NCBI GenBank assembly: GCA_022036555.1
Contig: CM039120.1
Span: forward strand, 33,195,716-33,259,715
Source of the DNA: Microstegium vimineum
Taxonomy: Eukaryota; Streptophyta; Magnoliopsida; Poales; Poaceae
Length of the DNA: 64,000 nucleotides
Direction of reading: 5' to 3'
Shown here: one piece after another, positions 44,630 through 54,966 of the stretch
Position numbering within the stretch: position 1 is the first letter of the stretch
Layout: every line of letters begins with the position of its first letter
Translations under genes and position numbers: made by a program
The notes under the pieces: model-generated
What the model was told of the DNA's origin: nothing
Seen by the model: the letters and a program-made list of their open reading frames with translations, nothing else
The model's database searches: none

Positions 44630-45666
44630 TCAATTCTTATTAGGTACCCATACTTGCTTGGGTCCTCCAAAGTTAGTGACTAAGGACGTAGGTATGCAAA
44701 TAGCTTTCTTCTTTGAGCGTACATTGGGTGTACCCATGTACTTAGCTATCACACCATTCTTGCCCTTGGTAAGAATATAACTAGAATCAAAGAGAATAGA
44801 TGCATGTGTAAATTTTATATTGCTTTGGTTTTGTTTGCAATATTTCTCATCATGCCCTACTTGCTTGCAACTAGAGCAAAACCAACCATTGCTCTTCACA
44901 AAGCGAGGCTTTGGAGTTGCAAAGGTCGCCTTGCCTCTCTTGGGGGTATAGCCAAGTCCCTCTTTGCATAGGGAGAACCTTTGGCTACCCAAGCACTTAA
45001 GCAAGCGAGCGTCTCCACCATAGGCATTGCCTAATGCTAGAGTGAGCTTACCAACCTCCTTCTTAAGGTTCTCATTTTCAACCGTTAGTGAAGCATCACA
45101 AGTGACAACATCACTAGTAGAAGAGATAGAGTTAGACGTGCTACAAGAAGGATTAGTTGGGGTGATGATGATGGGTTGATAGAATGATTCATCAATTATA
45201 TCACAAGTTGTTCCCATGTTACATGTTGAAACATGCTCTTTCTCCTTTTGCTCAACAAGAGATGAGTGAGCCTTTTCAAGCTTAGAGTGAGCTTTGCCAA
45301 GCTTCTCATGGGCTACCTGTAGCCTCTCATGAGAAAGATTGAGCTCATCAAAGGATTGCTTGAGAGCTTGAAGCTCTTTTCGCAATGCTTTGCACTCCTT
45401 TCTCTTGATGTCAAAGTGAGTCTTAGCATCATCCAACATTTCAACTAGTTCATATTTAGTGGGTTCAGCATCATCATCATCACCAGAGTCACACTCATCA
45501 TCGGATTGTACCTTAGTTGGCCTAGCCATGAAGCATGTCGATGGAGTGTCAAAGATAGAGATCTTGTTCTTCATAGAAATGCTAGCAAGAGCCTTCTTCT
45601 TGCTTGATCTCTTATCATCATCACTTGAGTCATCATCATCACTTGTATCACTATCCCAAGTGACAA
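44630..45666 (-). pseudogene. gag: Gag-protease linker of element F with coiled coil and zinc finger
   Basis: The frame 45574-44630 is open for 314 codons. It starts acidic (DDECDSGDDDD), continues as a strong coiled coil (KRKECKALRKELQALKQ, SHERLQVAHEKLGKAHSKLEKAHSS) and includes a CCHC-type finger FCSSCKQVGHDEKYCKQ near the end. It is in the same frame as the acidic tail after the TAA that ends gag at 45667, so gag and this region were probably continuous. Long gag of this kind is typical of SIRE/Maximus elements. Confidence 0.75.
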
Positions 45667-46669
45667 CTTATGAGCCTCCCTTCTTGCTCTTCTTGAGAAA
45701 CATCTTGCTCTCTTTATTTTCTTTCTTCTTGCCCTTCTTATCATCTTCATTTTCACTATGAAGAGGGCAATCCAAAATGAAGTGATCCTTGCTATTGCAC
45801 TTGAAACACCTCTTGTCATTGTTCTTGCTCTTGAAAGAATTCTTCCTTCTATCTCCATAGCTCTTCTTCTTCATGAACTTGCCAAATTTCTTGACAAAGA
45901 GGGCCATCTCTTCTTCATCATCTTCCTCATCATTGCTTGAGCACTCATCATTGCTTGATTCATCACACTTTGTTTTGCCCTTAGATGATGATGTGGCTTT
46001 GAATGACACACTCTTCTTCTTGTCTTCTTTCTTGTCATCCTTCTTTTCCTTGTTCTCTCTAATCTTGTCCTTGTCCTCTTTAAAGGTGTCATCGGTCATC
46101 ACCTCACCAAGAATTTGGTTTGGTGTCGTTGTGTCCAATCCACTTCTCACTAATAGAGTGACTAGCATCTCAAATCTTGAGGGGAGACTTCTTAGGAACT
46201 TGAAGGAGAAGTCCTTGTTCTCCACCTTCTCTCCAAGTGACTTGAGTTCATTGACAAGCACCTCAAGCCTATTGAACATTTCGGGCACATTTTTGTCTTC
46301 CTTCATCTTGAAGCTTGCAAATATTTCTTTCAAGATGTAGGCCTTTGCTCCCTTCATGGATTGAGTCCCTTCATATGACTCTTATAGCTTCTTCCAAGCC
46401 TCATGAGCACTCTCCAAGTTTTTGATTCGCTCAAAGACTTCCTTAGAGATTGCCTCATGTATTGCACTCAAGGCAATATCATTGTTTTGGAGCTTCTCCT
46501 CTTTGGCTGCGGTGGGTGCCTCTTCATTTACCACCTCAAACTTCTTGTCGACCACCAACCATATCTTTCAGTTGATTGATTTAAGATAGGTGGTCATCAA
46601 GGCCTTCCAATAGCTATAATTATTGCCATCGAACTTAGGTGCCCTCTTGGTGTTGTTGATTTGAGCCAT
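45667..46669 (-). pseudogene. gag: gag of element F
   Basis: The start is the ATG at 46669 (MAQINNT), 42 bases from the primer site. The N-terminal copia gag domain (KFDGNNYSYWK, AHEAWKKL, NRLEVLVNELKSLGEKV) is interrupted by TGA near 46573 and TAA near 46381. The open part 46357-45668 ends with a Lys/Glu/Asp-rich region and a zinc knuckle CFKCNSKDHFILDC. Gag forms the RNA-packaging shell. Confidence 0.85.
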
Positions 46670-46710
46670 TTTAACACTATGAGATGTTAAGCATTTGAGT
46701 ACGGTGGACT

Positions 46711-46723
46711 AGCTCTGATACCA
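46711..46723 (-). other. Primer-binding site of element F (initiator tRNA-Met)
   Basis: The minus strand reads TGGTATCAGAGCT, the standard plant primer site for initiator tRNA-Met, two bases from the LTR end at 46726. Confidence 0.9.
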
Positions 46724-46725
46724 CT

Positions 46726-48651
46726 TGAAAGGTCTAGGTATGGCTAGAGAGGGGATGAATAGCCTAATTAAATTTTCTACAACAACACTTAAGCAAACTT
46801 GTTAGAATAAAGCATGGCTTTAAGCAAGTTTGCTCTAGCTCTACGGTTAGGCAAGCCACCTACCAATTCTAGTTACTAGCAAGATATATTCTATGTCACA
46901 CAAGAGCTAGATAACTAAAGTTACTAGGCTAAGCTACACAAGCTAAGCTAGAGGCTCTACTCTGCAAGAATGTAAAGAAAGTAATGCAAAGCTAGAGTTA
47001 GAGGGGGTATACCGCCGCGGAGAGAATACCAATGAATAGATAATCAATCACAATAGAAATCCTCGGTAGAGACAATGTGACACAAGATTTTTTACCGAGG
47101 TTCACTTGTTTGCCAATAAGCTAGTCCTTGTTGTAGCAATACACCCACTTGGAGGTTCATGCGCTAATTGGCAATCACAAGCAAAACCTGTCACTGGGTG
47201 CCGCACAACCAACACAATATGGGGATCCCCAAGCTATGAGCAATCCACTAGAGATACCTTTCGCGAACTCCCGTGGGGTAGGTTCAAGAACCCCTCACAA
47301 TCCACCGATCGGAGCCGGAGACAATCACCTTCCTCCGCTCAACGATCCTCGTCGCACCAAGCCGTCTAGGAGATGGCAATCTCCAAGAATAACAAGATCT
47401 CCGCGATGACGACGATCACCAAGTGCCACTAGAATGCAATCAACAATGCAATGCACTTGGATACACTCAATCTCTCTAGAATATGTCAAATATGTTTAGA
47501 GGATGAGTGGTGGAAGCTTCTCAAGCAAGCACAAGTGTATGAGTGAAGTGAATGTGCAAGAAGTGCCCAAAGGGCTGGCCATATCGCCTTATATAGCCCA
47601 CACTCAAACAATAACCGTTTCCACCGTTTTTCCTCTTCTCTGCGTACCTCCAGACGCACTTTTCACAGAGGGTCCGGACCATCATCTGCGTCTGGACTCA
47701 CTGCCAGCTGAGAGCCAATGGCTCTGCACAGTCCTCTGGTCGCAGGATCCGGACGCACCCGAGGTGCAGTCCGGACCATCGCACACACGTCCGGTCTGCC
47801 TCTAATTCAAACTGTTGCTTTCCCGCTCGCATCTCAGCGCACCATAGAGCGCTACGTGGCTCCGGACGCACGCAACAGTGCGGGTCCGGACCAACGCATA
47901 CCGGGTCCGGAAATAAATCCCAGAGAACCCGAGAGCAAGCCTCACCTCCTCTGCACCTCCGGACCCTCGTCCGATTCACGGTCTGGACCATCAACCTGCG
48001 TCCGGATCCCTTCTCCAGAGAACAACAGAGAGTTTCCAGAGAGCGCCAGACTCCGGACGCGCGTCCGGACTCGCAACAGCGTCCGGACTGCTCTTCCAGC
48101 TAGCCAGGCCTAGGGTGTGCCTCCGGACCCATCGCCGATGGTCTGGACACAGCAAACCCTAGCGTCCGGACTTCCTTTTGCTGTCCAAACACATTCTCCA
48201 ACTTCTCCAAGCTTCCAAGAGCCAACACTAAGTGATCCCAACACTTGTGCACGTGTGTTAGGTTTTCGTTCACAATTATCTTGGATTTAGTTGGTGTTTC
48301 ACTAAGTTCAATTGATTTTAATGCAATGCATATGAACCTAGTGGCACATGATAACCGTAATTATACTTAAGAGCTCCCTCCTTGATAGTACGGCTATCTA
48401 TCCTAAATGTGATCACATCCTCTATGATGTCTTGATCACTAAATCGAAAAATGGTTCCTAGCATTCACCTTTGCCTTCACACCATTTTCCTTTCCACCAC
48501 CATGCTAGAACTTGTGCCATCCACACCTGATCCACCTTGCTCCATCACATGGTATGTACCAACCTATCTCATGATTCACACTTAGAGAACAAGGTTAGTA
48601 CTTAAGTGGGTTTCATCAATTACTCAAAACCAAAACACATGGGGACTCTCA
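46726..48651 (-). repeat. 5' LTR of element F (1926 bp)
   Basis: It has the same ends and content as 38297-40250. The minus-strand TATA box CTATATAAGG is at 47587-47596. About 15 TCCGGAC-type words occupy 47645-48175, directly upstream of it. Confidence 0.9.
47587..47596 (-). promoter_or_regulatory. TATA box of element F 5' LTR
   Basis: CTATATAAGG on the minus strand, oriented toward gag, lies about 870 bases before the LTR end. The same box is kept in the other LTR at 39161-39169. Confidence 0.65.
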
Positions 48652-48656
48652 ACAGC

Positions 48657-50011
48657 TCTCAAAACTCAGAATACCAATTGAAGCAACAAGAGAAGCTCAA
48701 AGATACCAATTAAACCAAGTAAGGCACAAAAGGTCAATCGAAACCTGTCAGAGCCAGCAACGCAAGCTAGACCCTCCAGAAGAGGCAACGTCTCAACACA
48801 TCTAGCAAAAGCTCCCTCTGGGCACATGCGCCCTCAAGATACCATGAAAGGGTGAAAAGAGCCAAGTAAGCTAAGAGATATCAATTGAAGAACTTTTAAA
48901 AGCTCAAGACCTCATTTCCTCACCCTTGACTAATGCAAGTATGAAAATGCACTATTTTCTCCCCCTTGGTTGAGTATGAATGAAATGCACATTTTGAATG
49001 AAATGCACATTTCTCCCCCTTGTTGACACATGTAGCTCATCAAAGCTCAAAACTCAAGAACCGGTCACACATGCCATGATATGCCATGCTACGACAATGA
49101 ATGGATGCTCTAAGTGATGTGATCCTGTGAGAATAGGAAAAGCTCAAGGTGCCCAACTAAGACACAGGTTGAGCTAAAGATCACTTTAGAAGCAAAAATA
49201 GAGAAGATTACATGTGTGAGCAAGGAGTGGGTATCACCTCCTAGAGACAACTAAACATGGCAAACAAGATAAGATCTATCTCAAAGCAATCTCATGTATA
49301 ACAAGTAGAACTATCTCTAACAAGGTTGATACAACAAGCCAATGACCCAACTGAATAAATTTTTCAAATTTCAGAGTTTTGCAGCCAAATTTCAGTTTTA
49401 GGCACATTTCAAGTTGTATGCGAGTGGTTGTAAGCAAGGTGATGCCACTTACCAACCGGGCGAAGCCAAAGAGCTTGACACACCGGTTTTGGTCATATGG
49501 GAAGCAGTCTCGAACACACGGTGAAGTGCTCACAATGTAGACCCAACTCGATCTTTCCAATTCACAATTCAGAGAGCAATTTCATTTTAGATCAAATTTA
49601 ATCATGGTGCTCAATGGAAGTGAATGAAGCAATGAAGAGCCATAGTTACAAGCTATATACAAAATAGCTAAGAAGGATCTTCAAAAGCCTACACATGCTA
49701 GTGCCATTTCAGAGGTGACATGGGGAATTAAATTCAATTTTAAAGCTTTTCTAACTTACTCTATTGCATATCGAGAGATCAAAGAGAGTCTAAGTTAGGC
49801 AACACCATAGACACATAAAGCGCCTCAAACAGAGCATAGATTCATTATATTGGCTATAGGTATGAAGCTCAAAATGATCTTATGTCACAAATGCAAATGA
49901 GATCCAATAAGCAATGACACCAAAAAAAACAGCTAAAAGGACACCAAAAGAAAGAAAGAAAAGACAAATAAGAACCAAAAAGAACTATGATACACAAAGA
50001 GCTTCGCTCAT
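48657..50011 (-). other. 3' UTR of element E
   Basis: No supported gene. It corresponds to the 3' UTRs of H and I; the remaining 244 bases lie at 38053-38296 on the other side of F. Confidence 0.7.
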
Positions 50012-51480
50012 CTAAAAAGGGAAGCAAACACCCAACTCGCCCCAAAGGCGCGAAAACGGAACTTGATCCAAAGGTTTTGTGAGAATGTCCGCAAGCTGGT
50101 TGTGGGTCTCGACATGCCAAAGGTCGATGTCGCCCTTCTCGTAGTGATCTCTCAAAAAGTGAAAACGAACGTCAATGTGCTTGGTCTTAGAGTGAAGCAC
50201 GGGATTTTTGGCCACACTAATTTCACTCGTGCTATCACAAAGCAGAGGCACCTTAGTAAGCACAAGACCAAAATCCTTCAAAGTTGCAATCATCCAAATC
50301 AATTGCGAAAAACTGCTAGCTGCGGCAACGTACTCAGCTTGGCACATCGACTGTGCCACGCTAGAATTTTTGCGAGAAGACCAAGACACCAGAGAAGACC
50401 CGAGAAACTGGCAAGTCCCAGAAGTGGACTTCCGATCAAGATAACAACTGGCAAAATCGGCATCAGAATAACCACAAAGCATAAGAGAGAAGGAGGCGGA
50501 AAACCAAAGACCAAATTCAAGAGTGAAGCACAAGTACCTCATGATGCGTTTCACCGTATGCTTGTGCGATGTATGTGGTGACGCCTGAAAGAGAGCACAC
50601 AAGCAGACGACTAACTGAATGTCCGGCTGAGTCGCTGTTAAGTACAGAAGCGACCCGATCATGCTTCGGTACTCCGTCTGATCCACCGCCTCTCCTTCCT
50701 CGTCCGCATCCAAGGCAGTCATAGTCGACATGGGCGTCGAGAGGGGCTTTGCCTCAACCATGTCAAACTTCTTCAAGATATCCTTTGTGTACTTGCCTTG
50801 GTGCACAAACGTCCCTTCTCGGGTTTCCTTGATTTGCAACCCGAGAGAGAAAGTCAATTCTCCCATCATGCTCATCTCAAATTCCCTGCTCATATGATCT
50901 GCAAACTTGGCAACAAGACCATGAGAAGAACCACCAAAGATGATATCATCCACCTATACTTGGACTAGGAGAGTGTCTTTTCCTTGCTTGAGGAGAAACA
51001 ACGTCTTATCTACCGATCCCATTTTAAAACCCTTAGCAAGCAAATAGGTTTTTAGCCTACCATACCATGCTCTAGGGGCTTGTTGCAAACCATACAAAGC
51101 TTTGTAAAGTTTAAAAACATGGTTTGGAAACTTGGGATTTCCAAAACTGGGACGTTTTCTAACATACACTTCCTCCTCTATGTAGCCGTTTAAGAAAGCA
51201 CTTTTAACTTCCATTTGAAAAAGTTTAAAACCCTTAAATGCCACAAAAGCTAGAAGGATTCTAATGGCTTCTAAACGAGATACGGGAGCAAAGGTTTCCT
51301 CATAGTCTATTCCCTTGAGCTACCAACCTAGCCTTGTTGCGCACTACCACCCCATCTTCACTTTGTTTATGTTTGAAAACCCATTTGGTACCTATGGGGT
51401 GGCAACTAGGTGGTGGAGGAACTAAGATCCAAACGCGGTTTTGCTCAAAATTTTCTAACTCCTCATGCATGGCATTAACC
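50012..51480 (-). pseudogene. pol: RT and RNase H of element E
   Basis: The region begins near VWILVPPPPS and contains SRLEAIRILLAF, FQMEVKSAFLNGYIEE and ALYGLQQAPRAWYG. The active-site tyrosine codon is replaced by TAG at 50954-50956, so VDD follows a stop. RNase H is open from there to 50012: GYSDADFASC, SSVAQSMCQAEYVAA and KTKHIDVRFHFL, ending LGVCFPF. A short deletion near 51315 removes part of the ALARLVAQ-to-FAPV segment. Confidence 0.88.
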
Positions 51481-51489
51481 TAATCCGGA

Positions 51490-52003
51490 TTCATCAAAGT
51501 GTGTCCAACATCTCAGGGCTCAAAAGAAGCAACAAAAGCCGAATGAGAAAAGTGAGAGAGATAGGACCTGGACCGCGTGACTCAACGGTCAATGTCGCCG
51601 ATGATGTTCTCTCGCAGGTGCTACTACTGGATTTAGTGTGGAGCCTGCCTTGATGAAGTGGCCTCCCCTTGACAGCAGTTGGAGCTCCCTCAGGTGCAAC
51701 GGGCACCGATGAAGGAAGCTGCTCGAACGGCCCCACATGTAGAAGAAGTAGATGGGTCAGGGCTGTGAGCCGAAGTGGACGTCACAGGGTCGACTGGGGC
51801 AGCCAGTGGAGTTGGCTCGGGATCACACGAATCAGCGTCGTCCTTCTCCTCCTCCACAAAGATACTAGTATTCACCTCGTCATCACCTGCAACTGAAAAG
51901 CGGTGGAAACACAGGGCATAGTCTCATCGGAAGTAATTTCACAAGTCTCTATCACTCGGTTAGTCTCAATGTTAAGAGCACGATAAGCACGAGAGTGATT
52001 AGA
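51490..52003 (-). other. Integrase-RT linker of element E
   Basis: This is the variable, Ser/Pro/Thr-rich linker with an acidic patch EEEKDDAD (near 51850), broken by frameshifts. It corresponds to 58726-59236 in I. Confidence 0.55.
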
Positions 52004-53170
52004 CTAACCAAGAAAGATACCGTCAGAAGACCGTGACTCAAATTTGTCCAACTTACCGCCCCTTTTGAGGATGAAGCACCTGCACCCGAACACCCGTAGG
52101 TGACCTACCTTGGGTGGTCTTCCAAATCGCAACTCATAAGAAGTCTTCTTCTTGAAAGCTCGGAGAAAAATGCTATTGGAAACATAGCAAGCAGAGCTAA
52201 GTGCTTCGGTCCAATACCGCCTAGGAGTCGTATGTTCATCGAGCCTCGTCCTGGCCATCTCAAGAAGGGTTTGATTCTTGCGCTCAACAACACCGTTCTG
52301 CTGGGGAGTGTCAGGAGAGGAAAACTGGTGATTGAGACCCCAAGAAGAGCAAAGAGTTGCAAAGTGAGCATTCTTGAATTTTGTGCCATTGTCACTACGG
52401 ATAGCTCTCATGGCATTCTTAGGTAGCTCATTTTGCAATATCAAAATCAGATCTCAAACATGCGAAAAAGCCTCATCCTTACTCTCCAAAAAGAACACCC
52501 AAGAGTATCTCGAATAGTCATCAACGACTACAACCACATACCACTTCCCTCCTTCTGACCTAACCCGAGCTGGACCAACTATGTCCATGTGTAAGAGCTT
52601 GCCGGGTCGAGTGGTCATGATCTCAGTCACAGCAGGATCGGAAGCGACAACCATCTTGCCATGCCTGCAAGGATGGCAAACCAAATCCTTCTTGAACTTT
52701 ATCTTTGACAATCCTTGGATAAGGTCCATTGAGCTAAGCCTTGCAAGCAAGTCAAATCTCAAATGTCCCAATCTCCTATGCCACTTCCAAAGCTCAGAAG
52801 AAGAATCAGCAAGAAGACAACGAGAAGGTCCGGAAGAGATAGAAAAATCTGCACGAAAAACCTTCCCGAAGGGCAAAATCTGGCAAACAAGATTATCCCG
52901 AGAGTCCAAAATCTGAGACAAGTTTGGCTTAAAGCTTACTTCAAAACCGTCTTCAAGGAGTTGCGAAACTGATAGAAGGTTAAAATGCAAATTCTCAACC
53001 AAAGCAAAATCCTTGAGAACAAAAGATGAATTGACTCGGATGGACCCTCGGGACACAACCTTAGCTTTACTCTTGTCCCCGAATGTGATGTACTCGGTGT
53101 GGCGCACGAGGCTGGAGAACCACTTGGCACTTCCGGTCATATGGCATGAGCATCCGGAATCCACAAGCCA
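52004..53170 (-). pseudogene. pol: Protease and integrase of element E
   Basis: DSGCSCHMTGS at 53161-53130 is the protease active site. The zinc block LWKWHRRLGHLRFDLL ... CHPCRHGKM follows, then the integrase core with LLHMDIVGP, RSDNGTKFKN (Glu to Lys after the Asp-Asn-Gly) and NGVVERKNQTL. A TGA lies near 52455. The C-terminus has SYELRFGRPPKVGHLRVFGC and GGKLDKFESRSSDGIFLG, then a stop at 52004. Confidence 0.88.
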
Positions 53171-53196
53171 AGTCTCCTCCAGTCCTCCTTCCTACA

Positions 53197-54947
53197 TCAA
53201 TAAAAATACATAGGGTGAGCAAATGGTACAACACTGGAGTTAGTAAATTGTGAAGGATACCAGTGTTGTCCCACTTGCCAAAAGAATGGGTTAGGAGAAA
53301 AACCAAACATCTCCTGCCCCATGGATGTATAGTGATCACCACGATAGGGAAAACATGGTCCACTAAAGAAGGGTGGAGCGAAGCCACCACCACGAGGCCC
53401 GTAGTAGTATGGGTCACGACCGGTACCCCACCGGGCACGACCACCACGTGATCTTGCCTCCCGAGGCCTAGCACCTTGAGGCATTGTACCTCTAGGTCTA
53501 GAAGTGCGCCTCTGAACTTCTGGTTCAAGCACCCCAACTGGTGGGTGGTACATGTCCCAGTTGTTCAACTCAGACTATCTCCGAACATCTCTCTTCCTCC
53601 TAAAGCAAAACTCAGCCAAGTGCCCATCCCGCTCACAATACTCACAATGGTACCTCACCACACTCTTGGTAGGCACTCTCTTGTTAGGTTGGGTGACTCT
53701 AGCTTTCTTAGGAAGGGGATCACTAGAGATATCGGGCAAAGTATCAAGTGGGTTCCGAAGGTGGATCGATTTTGGAATCCACACTTGTTTCTTTGGGGTG
53801 GTTTTGGGTGGCTCTACAAACACACCATCTCTCATAGGTAACTCAGGGGGGTTGGTAGGCTTAGGTGGAGTGAACTTGGTGAGCTTTGGAATTGTGGTGG
53901 GTTTCTCACTTTCACTCAACCCACTGCACTCACCAATCTTGCCAAACAAGCTATTGTCCTTCCCACCTATAGCAAAGCCTACTCCCGTGATGCCAACCCT
54001 TTTGCATTGGCTAAGCAACATCCCCAACTGCGGTTCTCGACACGACACCCAGCTCAAGATGGACCGAATGTATGTGTTTTCCTCCTCGGTACGCATCTTG
54101 TCGTGTATGCACGACGCGATCTCAAGATCCAAAGCCTCAAAGAGATCTGACTCTCTAGTGCTATCTGAGCTGACCTTCTCTAACACAGCGATCCTAGCAT
54201 CCTTCTGTGCCAGCTCAGAGCGCAAGCCCGAACAGGACTTGCACGCACCAAGTAAGCTAGACCTAGCCTTTAGCTCACTGATCTCCTAAAGTAGAGTGTC
54301 ATACTTGTCCTGGATAGTGACAAGATTATACATGTTGATGGAACAAGCATCGCACTCTACCTCCTCGGTAACCACCACTGACGACTTAGCAAATTCAAGC
54401 TCTTCTAGCGTTTTTAGAAACTTAGCCTTGAAATCGTTCCTCTCTCTAATCGCACGCTTGAGCACCGTATTCCTGACTCATGTAGGTGGCATTCAAAGTC
54501 TCAAGCTCAAGAGAGAGAGATTCGATGGTGGGTGATACCTCGGAAAAGTTGGAGTCATCCTTGCGCTCGCCGACCTTGTCTGCTTTGATCGCCATGGTGC
54601 AAAAGCCACCGTGCTTGGCGTAAGCGTAGAAGCATAGGCTGTTGAGCTTGTCCTCAACCTTCCCTTCATCATCGCCGCTCGAAGAAGAGCCTCCATCGGA
54701 GGAGCAGTCGATGTCGCTAAGGGATGCGAGGAAGGCTCGATGATCGGCCTTCACCTTGTTGAGGACCTCCTTGGTGGATCTTCGCTTGTAGCCGCCCTTG
54801 GCCTTGTACTTGTTGCCATGGTGGTGCTCGCGCTTGTCCTTACGCTTGGTGAAGTCCCCCGCAGCTTTCTTGGGGCAGTTTGCGATGAAGTGATCCTCAT
54901 CACCGCATCGGTTCAAGCGGTTGTTGTGAAACCACGAGAACCTAGTG
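53197..54947 (-). pseudogene. gag: gag of element E, N-terminus missing
   Basis: The gag begins abruptly in ITRFSWFHNN at the E/I junction. The first zinc knuckle survives only as the second half, RCGDEDHFIANC. Next come the Ser/Gly-rich acidic segment and coiled coil (54446 to about 54120), the Pro-rich segment, a second knuckle YHCEYCERDGHLAEFC with all Cys/His present, and the Arg/Gly tail, ending MYFY and TGA at 53197. Frame breaks lie near 54440, 54290 and 53572. Confidence 0.8.
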
Positions 54948-54966
54948 ATGATCTGCGAAGGCAACA
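54940..54966. other. Head-to-head junction of elements E and I
   Basis: Left of about 54947 the minus strand encodes gag at a point matching residue 260 or so of the gag of I. Right of it the plus strand has a 20-base leader and the gag ATG of I at 54966. The two copies are of one family and point away from each other. Confidence 0.75.

Larger units (their letters stand above)
38297..48651 (-). mobile_element. Element F: complete SIRE/Maximus-like Ty1/copia element
   Basis: Both LTRs are present, with flanking ACAGC duplications (38292-38296 and 48652-48656). On the minus strand gag, a coiled-coil/zinc linker, protease, integrase, RT and RNase H occur in copia order, followed by a 1.15 kb 3' UTR. 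The initiator-tRNA-Met primer site is intact. Several stops in gag and frameshifts in pol mean it is not autonomous now. Confidence 0.92.
38053..54947 (-). mobile_element. Element E interior: SIRE/Maximus-like copia, split by F
   Basis: The interior of E runs on the minus strand from gag (54947) through pol to a 3' UTR next to its LTR. F is inserted in the 3' UTR at 38296/48652. The gag N-terminus, primer site and 5' LTR are absent; instead the sequence meets the oppositely oriented element I at about 54947. Confidence 0.8.

Noticed and set aside
45459..46340. Plus-strand Ser-rich open frames opposite F gag
   Set aside because: They are the complement of Lys/Glu/Asp-rich gag codons, with no conserved domain.
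47640..48180. CRISPR-like or tandem repeat array from recurring TCCGGAC
   Set aside because: The repeats are 7 bases, irregularly spaced and lie in a plant LTR; no repeat-spacer structure.
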